From NCBI RefSeq assembly GCF_017427765.1, contig NZ_JAFRSC010000033.1:1-64000 (forward strand): a DNA stretch of 64,000 bases, read 5' to 3'. Shown here piece after piece: positions 1 through 7,138 of the stretch. Position 1 is the first letter of the stretch. Every line of letters begins with the position of its first letter. The notes beneath the pieces are model-generated. The model did not search any database. It was not told where the DNA came from and saw nothing but the letters and a program-made list of their open reading frames with translations. This DNA is from Methanobrevibacter sp. Lineage in GTDB: Archaea > Methanobacteriota > Methanobacteria > Methanobacteriales > Methanobacteriaceae. The translations under genes were made by a program, and so were the position numbers.

Positions 1-43
1 TAAAAAAACATATAAAGATTTACAGAGAGCAATTGAAAAGTAA
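1..43 (+). CDS. possible C-terminal end of an upstream gene
   Basis: The frame starting at base 2 is open from the window edge and ends in TAA at 41-43, giving a lysine-rich tail KKTYKDLQRAIEK. Nothing but AT-rich sequence follows before the next gene. This would fit the last residues of a plus-strand gene cut by the window border, but the stretch is too short to identify or to prove coding. Confidence 0.25.
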   Translation, partial: KKTYKDLQRAIEK

Positions 44-198
44 TATCCATCAACAAAAGAAAAAAAAATAAAGTACACTCAACACAAAATACACAAAAAT
101 AACAAACTAAAATCTGATAAAAATAGAAAATACCCTTTAAAGATCATATTTAATATAAGTATACCCATCTTGCAATTCATCCACGACTTTTACAGAAG

Positions 199-771
199 TC
201 ATGGTATTCTTGCATTATTAAGATAAAACGACCAATTCAAAAAAGAATAAAATAATGTCCATTGACGTCTAAACTCATTGAAATTATCTTCAGCACATTT
301 AGAATCATTAATAATGATTCCTATGTTACCCTGCGAAGTAATTACCATATATTGAATTAATGGTAAAATTGTATTTTCAAAATCTTTAGAAGATGGAATA
401 ACAGCACCTTGAAAATGATTATGGAAAGTAGCCAGAACATTTCCGTCTAAAATTTCTTTTTTAATAATTTCCGGAATAATAACATGCTCCTCATCACCTT
501 CAATTAAATCAGCAATAATTTCAAAATTTACATCTAATACAGTTAAAAACTCTTTAGAAGAATCAAATGTATTTAAACAATGATAGATAGCCACCCAAAT
601 AATCTCCTTAAGTTCATCATATTGTGAAATCAAATTTCTAAATAAATCAATGTTGTTTACATGATAATCCACTTCAAAATCTTCAGCCATCTCAAAATTA
701 TCAACAGGATTTAATTTATCAAAGCGAAGTAAATTTTTAAATTTTAACCTTATTTTATCAATCGAAGTCAT
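199..771 (-). CDS. orphan JAMM/MPN-motif protein
   Basis: About 190 residues when started at the ATG at 771, which has GGTGTC a few bases upstream; an in-frame TTG lies four codons earlier. The central part carries H117-N-H119, then seven residues, S127, two residues and D130. That is exactly the HxHx7Sx2D zinc signature of JAMM/MPN+ metallo-isopeptidases, with several glutamates upstream that could supply the catalytic Glu. The rest is helical and strand-rich with no signal peptide, so it is probably cytoplasmic. The gene stands alone, with no ubiquitin-like or E1/E2-like neighbour, so substrate and role are unknown. The motif is seen directly; the family assignment is inference from the motif and its context 'TFHNH...GxxxPSxxD'. 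Confidence 0.55.
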   Translation of the reverse strand: MTSIDKIRLKFKNLLRFDKLNPVDNFEMAEDFEVDYHVNNIDLFRNLISQYDELKEIIWVAIYHCLNTFDSSKEFLTVLDVNFEIIADLIEGDEEHVIIPEIIKKEILDGNVLATFHNHFQGAVIPSSKDFENTILPLIQYMVITSQGNIGIIINDSKCAEDNFNEFRRQWTLFYSFLNWSFYLNNARIP

Positions 772-869
772 AATTGACACCAAAATTACTTAAAATAGCT
801 ATTTTTTATTTTTAATTAGTTTTTCAAACTATATAAATCCTTAAGTATTAAATAGAACAATTTTACAGG

Positions 870-901
870 GTTAAAACAATTTGACGAAGTTAAAGCAATT
901 T
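870..901. promoter_or_regulatory. tandem TTAAANCAATTT boxes upstream of gatA
   Basis: Two copies of the 12-mer TTAAANCAATTT begin at 871 and 890, so the period is 19 bp with a 7-bp spacer. A TATA-like TTTATAAA follows at about 923. The same two boxes with the same 19-bp period recur upstream of tfrA. A same-face helical spacing (close to two turns) would suit a dimeric DNA-binding protein. No regulator is known to me for this motif. Confidence 0.4.
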
Positions 902-980
902 TTACTTTTGAAAAAAAACAACTTTATAAACATTAAAAAATAAACTAATAATATTATATATTACGATTATAGGTGTTTTA

Positions 981-2351
981 ATGAACGTTATTGAAAAGTT
1001 AAACTCCATTAAAAATGGAGAAATGACAGCTAAAGAAAATGTTGAAAACTACATTAAAGTCATCGATGAGAATAACGAAACCATTAATGCATTCATTGAA
1101 TTAAACAAAGAAAATGCATTAAAGCAAGCAGAAGCTATTGATGAGAAAATAGCCAACGGTGATGAAGTAGGTGCTTTAGCTGGTTTGGTATTTGGTATAA
1201 AAGCAAACATTAATGTTGAAGACATGATTATTTCAGCGGCTTCAAAAACTCTTGAAGACTACATCGGAAGCTATAACGCTACAGTCGTTGAAGAAATTCT
1301 TGCTGAAGACGGAATAATCATCGGTATTTTGAATATGGATGAGTTCGCAGCCGGAAGTTCAACTGAAACTTCATACTACGGACCGACCCAGAACCCTGCG
1401 GCTATGGGCAGAATTCCTGGAGGCTCTTCAGGAGGCTGTGCAGCGGCCATTGCAGCTGATATGTGTGACATTTCAATCGGTTCAGATACAGGAGGATCAA
1501 TCAGAAATCCTGCATCACACTGTGGAGTTGTCGGATTCAAACCTACCTACGGCGCTGTTTCAAGACAGGGTCTTCTTGACCTGTCAATGAGTTTGGACCA
1601 AATCGGACCATTGGCAAAGGACGTAAGCGGTATTGCACTTGCATTAAATACAATTGCAAAATATGACGAAACCGAATGTACCACCCTTGACTGGGAAAAA
1701 CCTGACTTTACCGAAGTGCTGGATGACACCAGTCTAGAAGGCATGAAAATCGCAGTATGTAAGGAATTCATTGACGTTACCGATGAGGAAATCAACAAAA
1801 CCGTTAATTTGGCAATAAACAAACTTGTTGAAGCAGGCGCTGAGCTTGTTGAAGTAAGCTTTGACTATATTGACTTATGTTTACCTACATATTATCTGAT
1901 TAACTATGTGGAATTCTTCTCAGCTACAAGAAAATATGACGGAAGAGAATACGGATCCAGAATTGAAGAAGTCTGTGGAGAAGAGGTATTGAGAAGAATA
2001 AAAACAGGTTCCCATATTGCAGAAGCTGAATTCAGTGGAAAATACTACAAACAGGCTCTTAAAGCAAGATCAGTTATCAGAGGAGAAATCACCTCCATGC
2101 TTGAAAACGTTGATTTGATTGTAGGACCTACAGTTCCTAAGCTTCCTCACGAAATCGGAGAGGAAATCGAACCTATGGAAATGTATGCCTACGACGTGTT
2201 GACTGTAATAGCTAACCTTGCAGGAATTCCGGCAGGAAGCATTAAAGCCGGTGAAGTTGAAGGCATCCCTGTAGGATTGCAGATTCAGGCAAAACCATTG
2301 GATGACTTGAAAATTATCAAAGCAATGAGTGTTTTTGAAAACACTCAATAA
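981..2351 (+). CDS. gatA: Asp/Glu-tRNA amidotransferase subunit A (GatA)
   Basis: A 456-residue amidase-signature protein. The glycine/serine-rich signature is visible around residues 150-185 (GGSSGG..., then SIGSDTGGSIRNPA), and a lysine early in the chain (FGIKANI) supplies the Ser-cis-Ser-Lys triad. It releases ammonia from glutamine for amidation of mischarged tRNA in the GatCAB complex. In archaea GatDE serves tRNA-Gln, so GatCAB is thought to act mainly on Asp-tRNA-Asn. Length is near the usual ~460-480. The start ATG follows AGGTG by five bases. gatB and gatC are not beside it. A pair of direct repeats in the promoter (870-901) is listed separately. Confidence 0.93.
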   Translation: MNVIEKLNSIKNGEMTAKENVENYIKVIDENNETINAFIELNKENALKQAEAIDEKIANGDEVGALAGLVFGIKANINVEDMIISAASKTLEDYIGSYNATVVEEILAEDGIIIGILNMDEFAAGSSTETSYYGPTQNPAAMGRIPGGSSGGCAAAIAADMCDISIGSDTGGSIRNPASHCGVVGFKPTYGAVSRQGLLDLSMSLDQIGPLAKDVSGIALALNTIAKYDETECTTLDWEKPDFTEVLDDTSLEGMKIAVCKEFIDVTDEEINKTVNLAINKLVEAGAELVEVSFDYIDLCLPTYYLINYVEFFSATRKYDGREYGSRIEEVCGEEVLRRIKTGSHIAEAEFSGKYYKQALKARSVIRGEITSMLENVDLIVGPTVPKLPHEIGEEIEPMEMYAYDVLTVIANLAGIPAGSIKAGEVEGIPVGLQIQAKPLDDLKIIKAMSVFENTQ

Positions 2352-2446
2352 TCTTATTTTTTATCTTAAATGTGAAAGAATACTCCGACTCTACAGGTCA
2401 GAGAGGTTCAAACTTGAAATATGCCTATTAACGAGAGGTTGTTTGA

Positions 2447-3940
2447 ATGACAAAAATTGGACTTGCCTATATAAACGGATCAGTTCCGGGATTTGAAGAT
2501 TTTGGAAACTTGCCGACTGATATCGTTAAGGAAAACGGTTTGGTCAATGGAAAAAAAGCATCAGATGAACTGGATGCATTAATCATTCCCGGCGGAACAT
2601 TGATTGAGTCAAATGACATTAATATGGATTTAAACAAGGAAATAAAAAAGATGGCCCGTGACGGAAAGCCAATTATAGGAATATGTGCAGGTTTTCAGCT
2701 GCTTTCAAACCAGATTGATATAGGAAGAAAATCCCCTGTGCCAATCGTCAAGGACGGCCTCGGACTGATTGACGTTAATTTCTCACCCCTCATTACAAGC
2801 GACAGGGTAAAGGCAAAAGTTTATGATAACTCATTTCTGGTAAAAAACCAGACTGAAGACGTTAACGGTTTTCATACCCACACCTATGGAAAAATTGAAG
2901 GAGATGCAAAACCGCTGTTCTATTCACAAGTTCAAAGGATGAACTATGGTGATACAAACAAAAAAGGTGAATATAACATCTTTTCGGGAGCATGCAACGA
3001 TGACGGCAACGTTATCGGTACAATGATTCACGGCATATTGGATGAAAATCCGGTTCTTGTAGACAATATTGTAGAACAAATAGATATACAGGACATCGAT
3101 GACATTTACAATAGAAATCTCGAAGTCAAAAAATATCTCGAAAGTGAAGTCGGAATCCATACAGGAATCAAAGTGCCTGCAGTTAAAGCGATGGGAAAAC
3201 CGAAATACCTGATGATTGGAAGTAACGGGTCCGACTCAGGTAAAACTTTCATACTCACAGGATTGGCCGGAGCCCTAAGGAAAAGAGGCTATAAGGTTGC
3301 ACTTCTTAAGGTAGGCCCTGATGTACGTGATATTATACCGGGACTTTACCTGACAAAAGGAAAAATGGAAGATTTCGCATCAGTGAAAATCGGACACCTT
3401 GGTTGGGCCGACATAGAATCTACTGTCGCGAAACTCAACTCATCTGACTATGATATTGTACTTATCGAAGGAGTTATGAGTGTATTTACCGGTCTTTTAA
3501 ACGAAAAAGTACCATTTTCAGCAGCAGAAATAGCAATGTCATCAAACATTCCGATGATATTGGCTACAGGCGTCAACAAGGGTGGAATTGAATCCGCAGC
3601 GATTGATATCGTTGCACAGGCCAATATGCTTGAAAAATTCGGAATCTCTGTAGAAGGGATTTTGCTCAACAAGGTATACAATGACGATATATTCGACAAT
3701 GTGGTTCCATACATCAAAAACAACACAAGTGTCGATAGAATATTAAAGCTTCCGAAACTTAAATCAGCGGACATGAGAGGATTTATTCCGGAAGTGGAAA
3801 TCAGATATGAACTTTTCACCTCACATGCAATGGAGCTTATTGAAAATAACTTAAATATCGATGAGATTATCAATATGGCCCGTGAAGTGGAATTTGAAAA
3901 AATATATTCATTTGAAGAAATCAAAAGCAGGATGATATAA
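2447..3940 (+). CDS. CobB-like amidotransferase with reversed domain order
   Basis: A 497-residue protein. Residues ~1-215 are a class I glutamine amidotransferase domain with the nucleophile elbow GICAGFQLL (Cys near 80) and a downstream His in GTMIHGILDENP. Residues ~255-497 are a dethiobiotin-synthetase-like P-loop NTPase (GSNGSDSGKT, then KVGPD and IEGVMSVFTGL) like the N-terminal half of CobB/CbiA. In CobB, CbiA and CfbB the NTPase comes first; here the order is swapped. It probably amidates side-chain carboxylates, possibly of a tetrapyrrole, but the substrate is not shown by sequence. Start ATG follows GAGAGGTTG. The next gene begins directly after its stop codon, so the two are an operon. 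Confidence 0.75.
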   Translation: MTKIGLAYINGSVPGFEDFGNLPTDIVKENGLVNGKKASDELDALIIPGGTLIESNDINMDLNKEIKKMARDGKPIIGICAGFQLLSNQIDIGRKSPVPIVKDGLGLIDVNFSPLITSDRVKAKVYDNSFLVKNQTEDVNGFHTHTYGKIEGDAKPLFYSQVQRMNYGDTNKKGEYNIFSGACNDDGNVIGTMIHGILDENPVLVDNIVEQIDIQDIDDIYNRNLEVKKYLESEVGIHTGIKVPAVKAMGKPKYLMIGSNGSDSGKTFILTGLAGALRKRGYKVALLKVGPDVRDIIPGLYLTKGKMEDFASVKIGHLGWADIESTVAKLNSSDYDIVLIEGVMSVFTGLLNEKVPFSAAEIAMSSNIPMILATGVNKGGIESAAIDIVAQANMLEKFGISVEGILLNKVYNDDIFDNVVPYIKNNTSVDRILKLPKLKSADMRGFIPEVEIRYELFTSHAMELIENNLNIDEIINMAREVEFEKIYSFEEIKSRMI

Positions 3941-4354
3941 ATGGCTCTTAATCTAAGTCCCGAAAAAGGCGTGAAACTTACAAAAAAGGACAGGGCTCAT
4001 GTTCTAGTTAAAATGAAACATGGCTGGAAAGCAACCTGCTTTATACCGGATTACGTTTTTGACGAAAATGGCGACATACAGATTGGATCTGATAAAAACC
4101 GCCGCATCGTTAGAATCGTCAAATTCAAGGACGACGGAATTCATATAGAAAAAGCGCTTAAAAGCAAAACTTTAAGGGTTCCATGGATAAAAATCACTGA
4201 AATAAACAAATCAAAAGAAGTAAAGGATGGTTTGGAAATCAGAATGAATGATGGAAAATATGTTGCATTCAGCATCTACAATTCATACAAAATCCAACAG
4301 ATAACCCAATTCATTGCAGAATATATAGTTGAAAAAAAGAATAATTTGAATTAA
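3941..4354 (+). CDS. conserved hypothetical, PH-like small protein
   Basis: 137 residues, no signal peptide or membrane segment, lysine-rich at both ends. The middle (about 60-115) alternates short strands with charged turns and ends in an amphipathic helix, a pattern compatible with a PH-like barrel; this is only a visual judgement. The ATG lies immediately after the TAA of the CobB-like gene, so it is very likely co-translated with it. It ends one base before the convergent ribB stop. Function unknown. Confidence 0.7.
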   Translation: MALNLSPEKGVKLTKKDRAHVLVKMKHGWKATCFIPDYVFDENGDIQIGSDKNRRIVRIVKFKDDGIHIEKALKSKTLRVPWIKITEINKSKEVKDGLEIRMNDGKYVAFSIYNSYKIQQITQFIAEYIVEKKNNLN

Positions 4355-5038
4355 TTATTCTTCCAAATATTTATTTATGACGTCTTCGCCTCTAAGCAGG
4401 ACTAAACCGTTTTCTTCAGCGTATTTGCGAGCATCAGCTATTGATGTAGCTTTACCGGTTTCACCATCCATCATCTCACAGACTACACAAACCGGAGTAA
4501 CACCGGCAAGTTCACATAATGCAAGACCGATTTCAGTGTGTCCCTGTCTGTTTTTAACAAGTCCGTCTGCTCCTCTTAAAAGACATACATGACCTGGAGA
4601 TCTGAAAGTTGCTCCGAATTCATCGAATCTTTCTTCTTTCATCATCAATGCGGATTCGCTGATGGTCATTGCCCTGTCGACATCTGTAATTCCTGTGAAA
4701 GATTTCCTGTGGTTTACCCATATTGAAAATGAGGATCTCTCATCATAAGGAATATCGGTAGGTGCAAGTTTTGCAAGTTCAGGGTATGTTTCGGTTGCCG
4801 CTTTCATGATATCAACCATAAACGGCAAATGAATAGCTTCACAAAAATCAGCGTGTAAACAGTTGCAGATCAGACCGCCTGCATCATTTCTCATGGTAGC
4901 AACGGATTTAGGGGTTACAAATTCGGAAGCGATAATCATATCAACTTCGCCTTCCCTATCATCGTCATCAAAAACCAGAACGAATTCACCATTTCTAATA
5001 GCTTCTAGAGCTTTATCTAAATTTGTTTCTTGATTCAT
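4355..5038 (-). CDS. ribB: 3,4-dihydroxy-2-butanone 4-phosphate synthase (RibB)
   Basis: 227 residues, matching the single-domain archaeal enzyme that turns ribulose 5-phosphate into the four-carbon precursor of riboflavin plus formate. The acidic metal-binding loop DDDDREGE is at ~23-30, and the conserved block FRSPGHVCLLR...RQGHTEIGLALCELAG is in the C-terminal half. There is no fused GTP cyclohydrolase II domain, as expected in archaea. An SD-like GGAGTG stands eight bases before the ATG. The mRNA leader contains the FMN riboswitch at 5091-5217, so the gene should be repressed when FMN is abundant. It pairs functionally with ribK just upstream and ribH at 39268. Confidence 0.95.
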   Translation of the reverse strand: MNQETNLDKALEAIRNGEFVLVFDDDDREGEVDMIIASEFVTPKSVATMRNDAGGLICNCLHADFCEAIHLPFMVDIMKAATETYPELAKLAPTDIPYDERSSFSIWVNHRKSFTGITDVDRAMTISESALMMKEERFDEFGATFRSPGHVCLLRGADGLVKNRQGHTEIGLALCELAGVTPVCVVCEMMDGETGKATSIADARKYAEENGLVLLRGEDVINKYLEE

Positions 5039-5090
5039 AGTAACACTCCATATTTACTAGAACCAGGGCTAAAAATAACTACAATTTATT

Positions 5091-5217
5091 TCTTCTCTTC
5101 CATCCGGACTATCACCGTCGGTTTTGGAATCTCACCAAATCAACACTTACTTGTGCTCGTGGACTTATTTTTACTAAAAATCACCACCGGTGGGGAATTG
5201 CACCCCGCCCTGAGAAC
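5091..5217 (-). promoter_or_regulatory. FMN riboswitch (RFN element) in the ribB leader
   Basis: Read on the minus strand, the strongly conserved RFN blocks occur in order: TTCTCAGGGCGGGGTG, AATTCCCCACCGGTGGTGA, then after a variable arm TTGGTGAGATTCC, AACCGACGGTGATAGTCCGG and ATGGAAGAGAAGAA. The outer stem P1 can form between TTCTC and GAGAA. The aptamer ends about 52 bases before the ribB ATG. Between them lie a U-rich run (TTATTTTTA) and GCCCTG at 5064-5069, which is complementary to the aptamer's CAGGGC at 5207-5212 and could form an alternative helix. Aptamer identity is sequence-evident; the switching mechanism is inference. Confidence 0.93.
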
Positions 5218-5295
5218 GTATTATCAAATATATTTATTATGTATAAAATACTTTTTGGTAACACATGTTCAAGTCAAAATTGTTTTATAATTAAA

Positions 5296-5326
5296 TAATT
5301 GCATTGAGTTTAAAAAATTGATTTAA
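5296..5326 (-). promoter_or_regulatory. promoter region of ribB transcript with a weak copy of the 19-bp-spaced boxes
   Basis: On the minus strand, TTAAATCAATTT (5326-5315) is followed 19 bp later by TCAATGCAATTA, a 9/12 match to the same box. A TATA-like TTATAAAAC comes next (5289-5281). Transcription would start roughly 40 bases before the riboswitch. The boxes resemble the perfect pairs upstream of gatA and tfrA, but in such AT-rich DNA this weaker copy may be chance. Confidence 0.3.
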
Positions 5327-5414
5327 GAGTGTAAAATTGTTTATAGATGAAACTGAATAATTTAAATAGAGTTAAATATTATTTTAATATATATCAAATA
5401 AATTAGGTGGAAAA

Positions 5415-5581
5415 ATGAGTGCAGTATACGATTATGGACAAAGACAAAAAGAAGAATAGAAGAATCCAAAAAAATGGCTACTTATATGATCAAAAAGGGA
5501 GAAAGTGACGAAGTAATAGAAAAAGAAACAATACTAACACTAGAAGAAATCAAAAAAATAAGAAAAGAACTAAAACTCTAA
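5415..5581 (+). pseudogene. frameshifted C-terminal remnant, probably of an Rpn/PD-(D/E)XK transposase-like nuclease
   Basis: An SD-like AGGTGG precedes ATG 5415, which encodes MSAVYDYGQRQKEE and then hits TAG. In another frame the reading continues as IEESKKMATYMIKKGE..., ending EEIKKIRKELKL at TAA 5579-5581. Joined across a short indel these make a ~55-residue tail typical of the Rpn-family putative transposase C-terminus (charged helix, then a short helix with 'LTLEEIKKIRKEL'). No nuclease core remains. It overlaps the end of ribK by a few bases. The family call rests on pattern memory only. Confidence 0.45.
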
Positions 5582-5944
5582 AGATACAGTGTCACCATCT
5601 TTAAGGTTTAACTCATCTCTCAATTTATTTTCACTTATAAATTCCAAATAGTTTTCTTCATGAGTAGTTTTTGCCGGAAAAACAATAGCTCCATTAATTT
5701 CATCGTTTAATTTTGCTTCAATGAATTTTACTGCTCCAAAATCTGTATCCGGCTTGATTAAATTTTCACATTCATTTTTAATTTTATTTATTTCATCCAA
5801 ATACTCTTCACTTACAACAACATTCAATGTTCCTGGATATGGAATAAAACCCAAATTTTTCTTAAACTCCTTTGTGTAAAAGTCCTGTGATAAAAAGTAC
5901 GCTGCCTTTCCCAAACCGGTTGTAACTTCACCATCGATTTTCAT
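5570..5944 (-). CDS. ribK: CTP-dependent riboflavin kinase (RibK)
   Basis: 124 residues, the size of the stand-alone archaeal enzyme (DUF120 cradle-loop barrel) without the HTH domain seen in the RbkR regulators. Diagnostic stretches are GEVTTGLGKAAYF near the N terminus, LGFIPYPGTLNVVV around 30-45 and a C-terminal LRDELNLKDGDTVSLEF. It phosphorylates riboflavin to FMN using CTP. Start ATG follows GAGGGT. It lies upstream of the ribB leader on the same strand but about 350 bases away, so ribB has its own promoter and riboswitch. Because RibK lacks a DNA-binding domain here, feedback control would fall to the riboswitch. Confidence 0.92.
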   Translation of the reverse strand: MKIDGEVTTGLGKAAYFLSQDFYTKEFKKNLGFIPYPGTLNVVVSEEYLDEINKIKNECENLIKPDTDFGAVKFIEAKLNDEINGAIVFPAKTTHEENYLEFISENKLRDELNLKDGDTVSLEF

Positions 5945-6074
5945 TAAATACCCTCTAATTAAATTGAATACAATATCTCAACTATTATAATTTTTAATAA
6001 TATCTTTAATTTAAATTAACTTTTGAATATAAATATAATTCTGCTATTACCTAACCTACATCATTTAATTAAAA

Positions 6075-6377
6075 TTATTCATTGATTAAAAACAAAGGTT
6101 CAAATTTAGGATATTTTTCTAAAAAAACATGAATTTCATTTTCAAGCAATTCATCTAATCCTAATCCTGATTGTCCATTTTCAATTTTATGTCTTAGTAA
6201 ACGGTCGGAATATGTCTTTTTATTTTTTACATGTTTTCCCAAATCAAATAATACTTCATTAGGTAAGTTACTAGTTATAACAAAAGGAATCCAGTCGTCT
6301 AACATGATCAAATCAGGATAATAATCTTCCAATTTGTCTTCACACAGTGAGTATTTCAAATTTCGTTTAAATTGCAT
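6075..6377 (-). CDS. small unknown partner of the ADP-ribosyltransferase-like gene
   Basis: 100 residues from the ATG at 6377, which has GGGGGA nine bases upstream inside the end of the preceding gene and overlaps that gene by 11 bases. Earlier in-frame starts at 6386 and 6473 lack a better ribosome site. The protein is acidic in the middle, has no signal peptide or membrane segment, and no family I recognise. The tight overlap suggests strict co-expression with the ADP-ribosyltransferase-like gene, a layout common for toxin/immunity or toxin/antitoxin pairs. Role is inference only. Confidence 0.55.
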   Translation of the reverse strand: MQFKRNLKYSLCEDKLEDYYPDLIMLDDWIPFVITSNLPNEVLFDLGKHVKNKKTYSDRLLRHKIENGQSGLGLDELLENEIHVFLEKYPKFEPLFLINE

Positions 6378-6957
6378 TATATACATCCCCCATGATGATA
6401 ATAATAGCCAATTTTCTTGAATAATCTTTATATAAAGTTTTATATATCGTTCCCTTGGGTAAAATCCATTCATTCAAATGTTGTGAATAGTTTCCATTAA
6501 GCATTAATTCCTCAATATATGCACCATTAGTACCAATAGGTGCTAGAATCTTTATTAAATGATTTCCAAAATCCAAATTTGAATTCGAATCAAATGTTGT
6601 AGATAATGGAGTGTTAAAAATTCCAACTTCACCCTCATTAACAATGAAAAAATCATTGAATACCCGTCTAAACAGGATAGAGTTAACTTTAATATTATCA
6701 TATTTAGAAATTCCTTTATTTAAATTATAATGAAATTTTTCAAAATATTCATCAAAATGGCCATCATTACATCTCAAATAACTTAATAGTGGAAAAGAAT
6801 CAATTCCCCAAATCAAAAAAAACTTTTTTTCATCATCTGTTAAATTCGATGGAATAGGATATAATTCTTTTAACATTCCCATTGCATTTTTTCTATTCTT
6901 TTTAAAATCTTTTGAATAGTCTTTAAAAGATTGTTGTAACTTTTCAATATCAAACAT
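6367..6957 (-). CDS. ADP-ribosyltransferase (exoenzyme fold)-like protein
   Basis: 196 residues from ATG 6957 (an in-frame TTG lies five codons earlier). The C-terminal two thirds follow the VIP2/C3-like ADP-ribosyltransferase pattern: an arginine strand (NSILFRR, R97/R98), the S-T-S position as PLSTTF (119-121), the strand IKILAPIGTNGAYIEEL typical of the NAD-binding core, and the loop glutamate in LNEWILPKGTIYKTL (E163). The usual first Glu/Gln of the ExE pair is Leu161, so target type or activity may differ. There is no signal peptide, so it acts inside the cell or is delivered by other means. It is first in a two-gene overlap with the 100-residue unknown protein. Targets unknown. Confidence 0.6.
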   Translation of the reverse strand: MFDIEKLQQSFKDYSKDFKKNRKNAMGMLKELYPIPSNLTDDEKKFFLIWGIDSFPLLSYLRCNDGHFDEYFEKFHYNLNKGISKYDNIKVNSILFRRVFNDFFIVNEGEVGIFNTPLSTTFDSNSNLDFGNHLIKILAPIGTNGAYIEELMLNGNYSQHLNEWILPKGTIYKTLYKDYSRKLAIIIIMGDVYNAI

Positions 6958-7036
6958 ATAAATAAATACCAAAGCTTAATTTATTAAATTCAAAATAATA
7001 TTAGTTTAAACAAATATTTATAAATTTTCTTGGCGA

Positions 7037-7067
7037 TTAAAGCAATTTAACAAGTTTAAATCAATTT
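7037..7067. promoter_or_regulatory. tandem TTAAANCAATTT boxes upstream of tfrA
   Basis: TTAAAGCAATTT begins at 7037 and TTAAATCAATTT at 7056, again a 19-bp period with a 7-bp spacer, the same arrangement as upstream of gatA. Both are exact matches to the 12-mer. They sit about 70 bases before the tfrA ATG, in the place expected for an operator or activator site next to the TATA box. Confidence 0.4.
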
Positions 7068-7138
7068 TAATATTAAAATAAAACTTATTAACAATTAAAA
7101 ATAAATGTAATAATGAAAAAATTTTACAGGGTATTGAA

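Noticed and set aside
2396-2426. CAGAGAGGTTCAAACTTGAAATATGCC upstream of the CobB-like gene, resembling an ORB pair
   Set aside because: Only the TTGAAAT core and GAGAGG agree; the ACACTTG half is altered. More likely the chance sequence of a spacer that also holds the ribosome site.
5030-5290. An open frame of 86 codons on the plus strand across the ribB leader
   Set aside because: It lies antisense to the FMN riboswitch, and its openness follows from that conserved RNA sequence. No ribosome site or protein family supports it.
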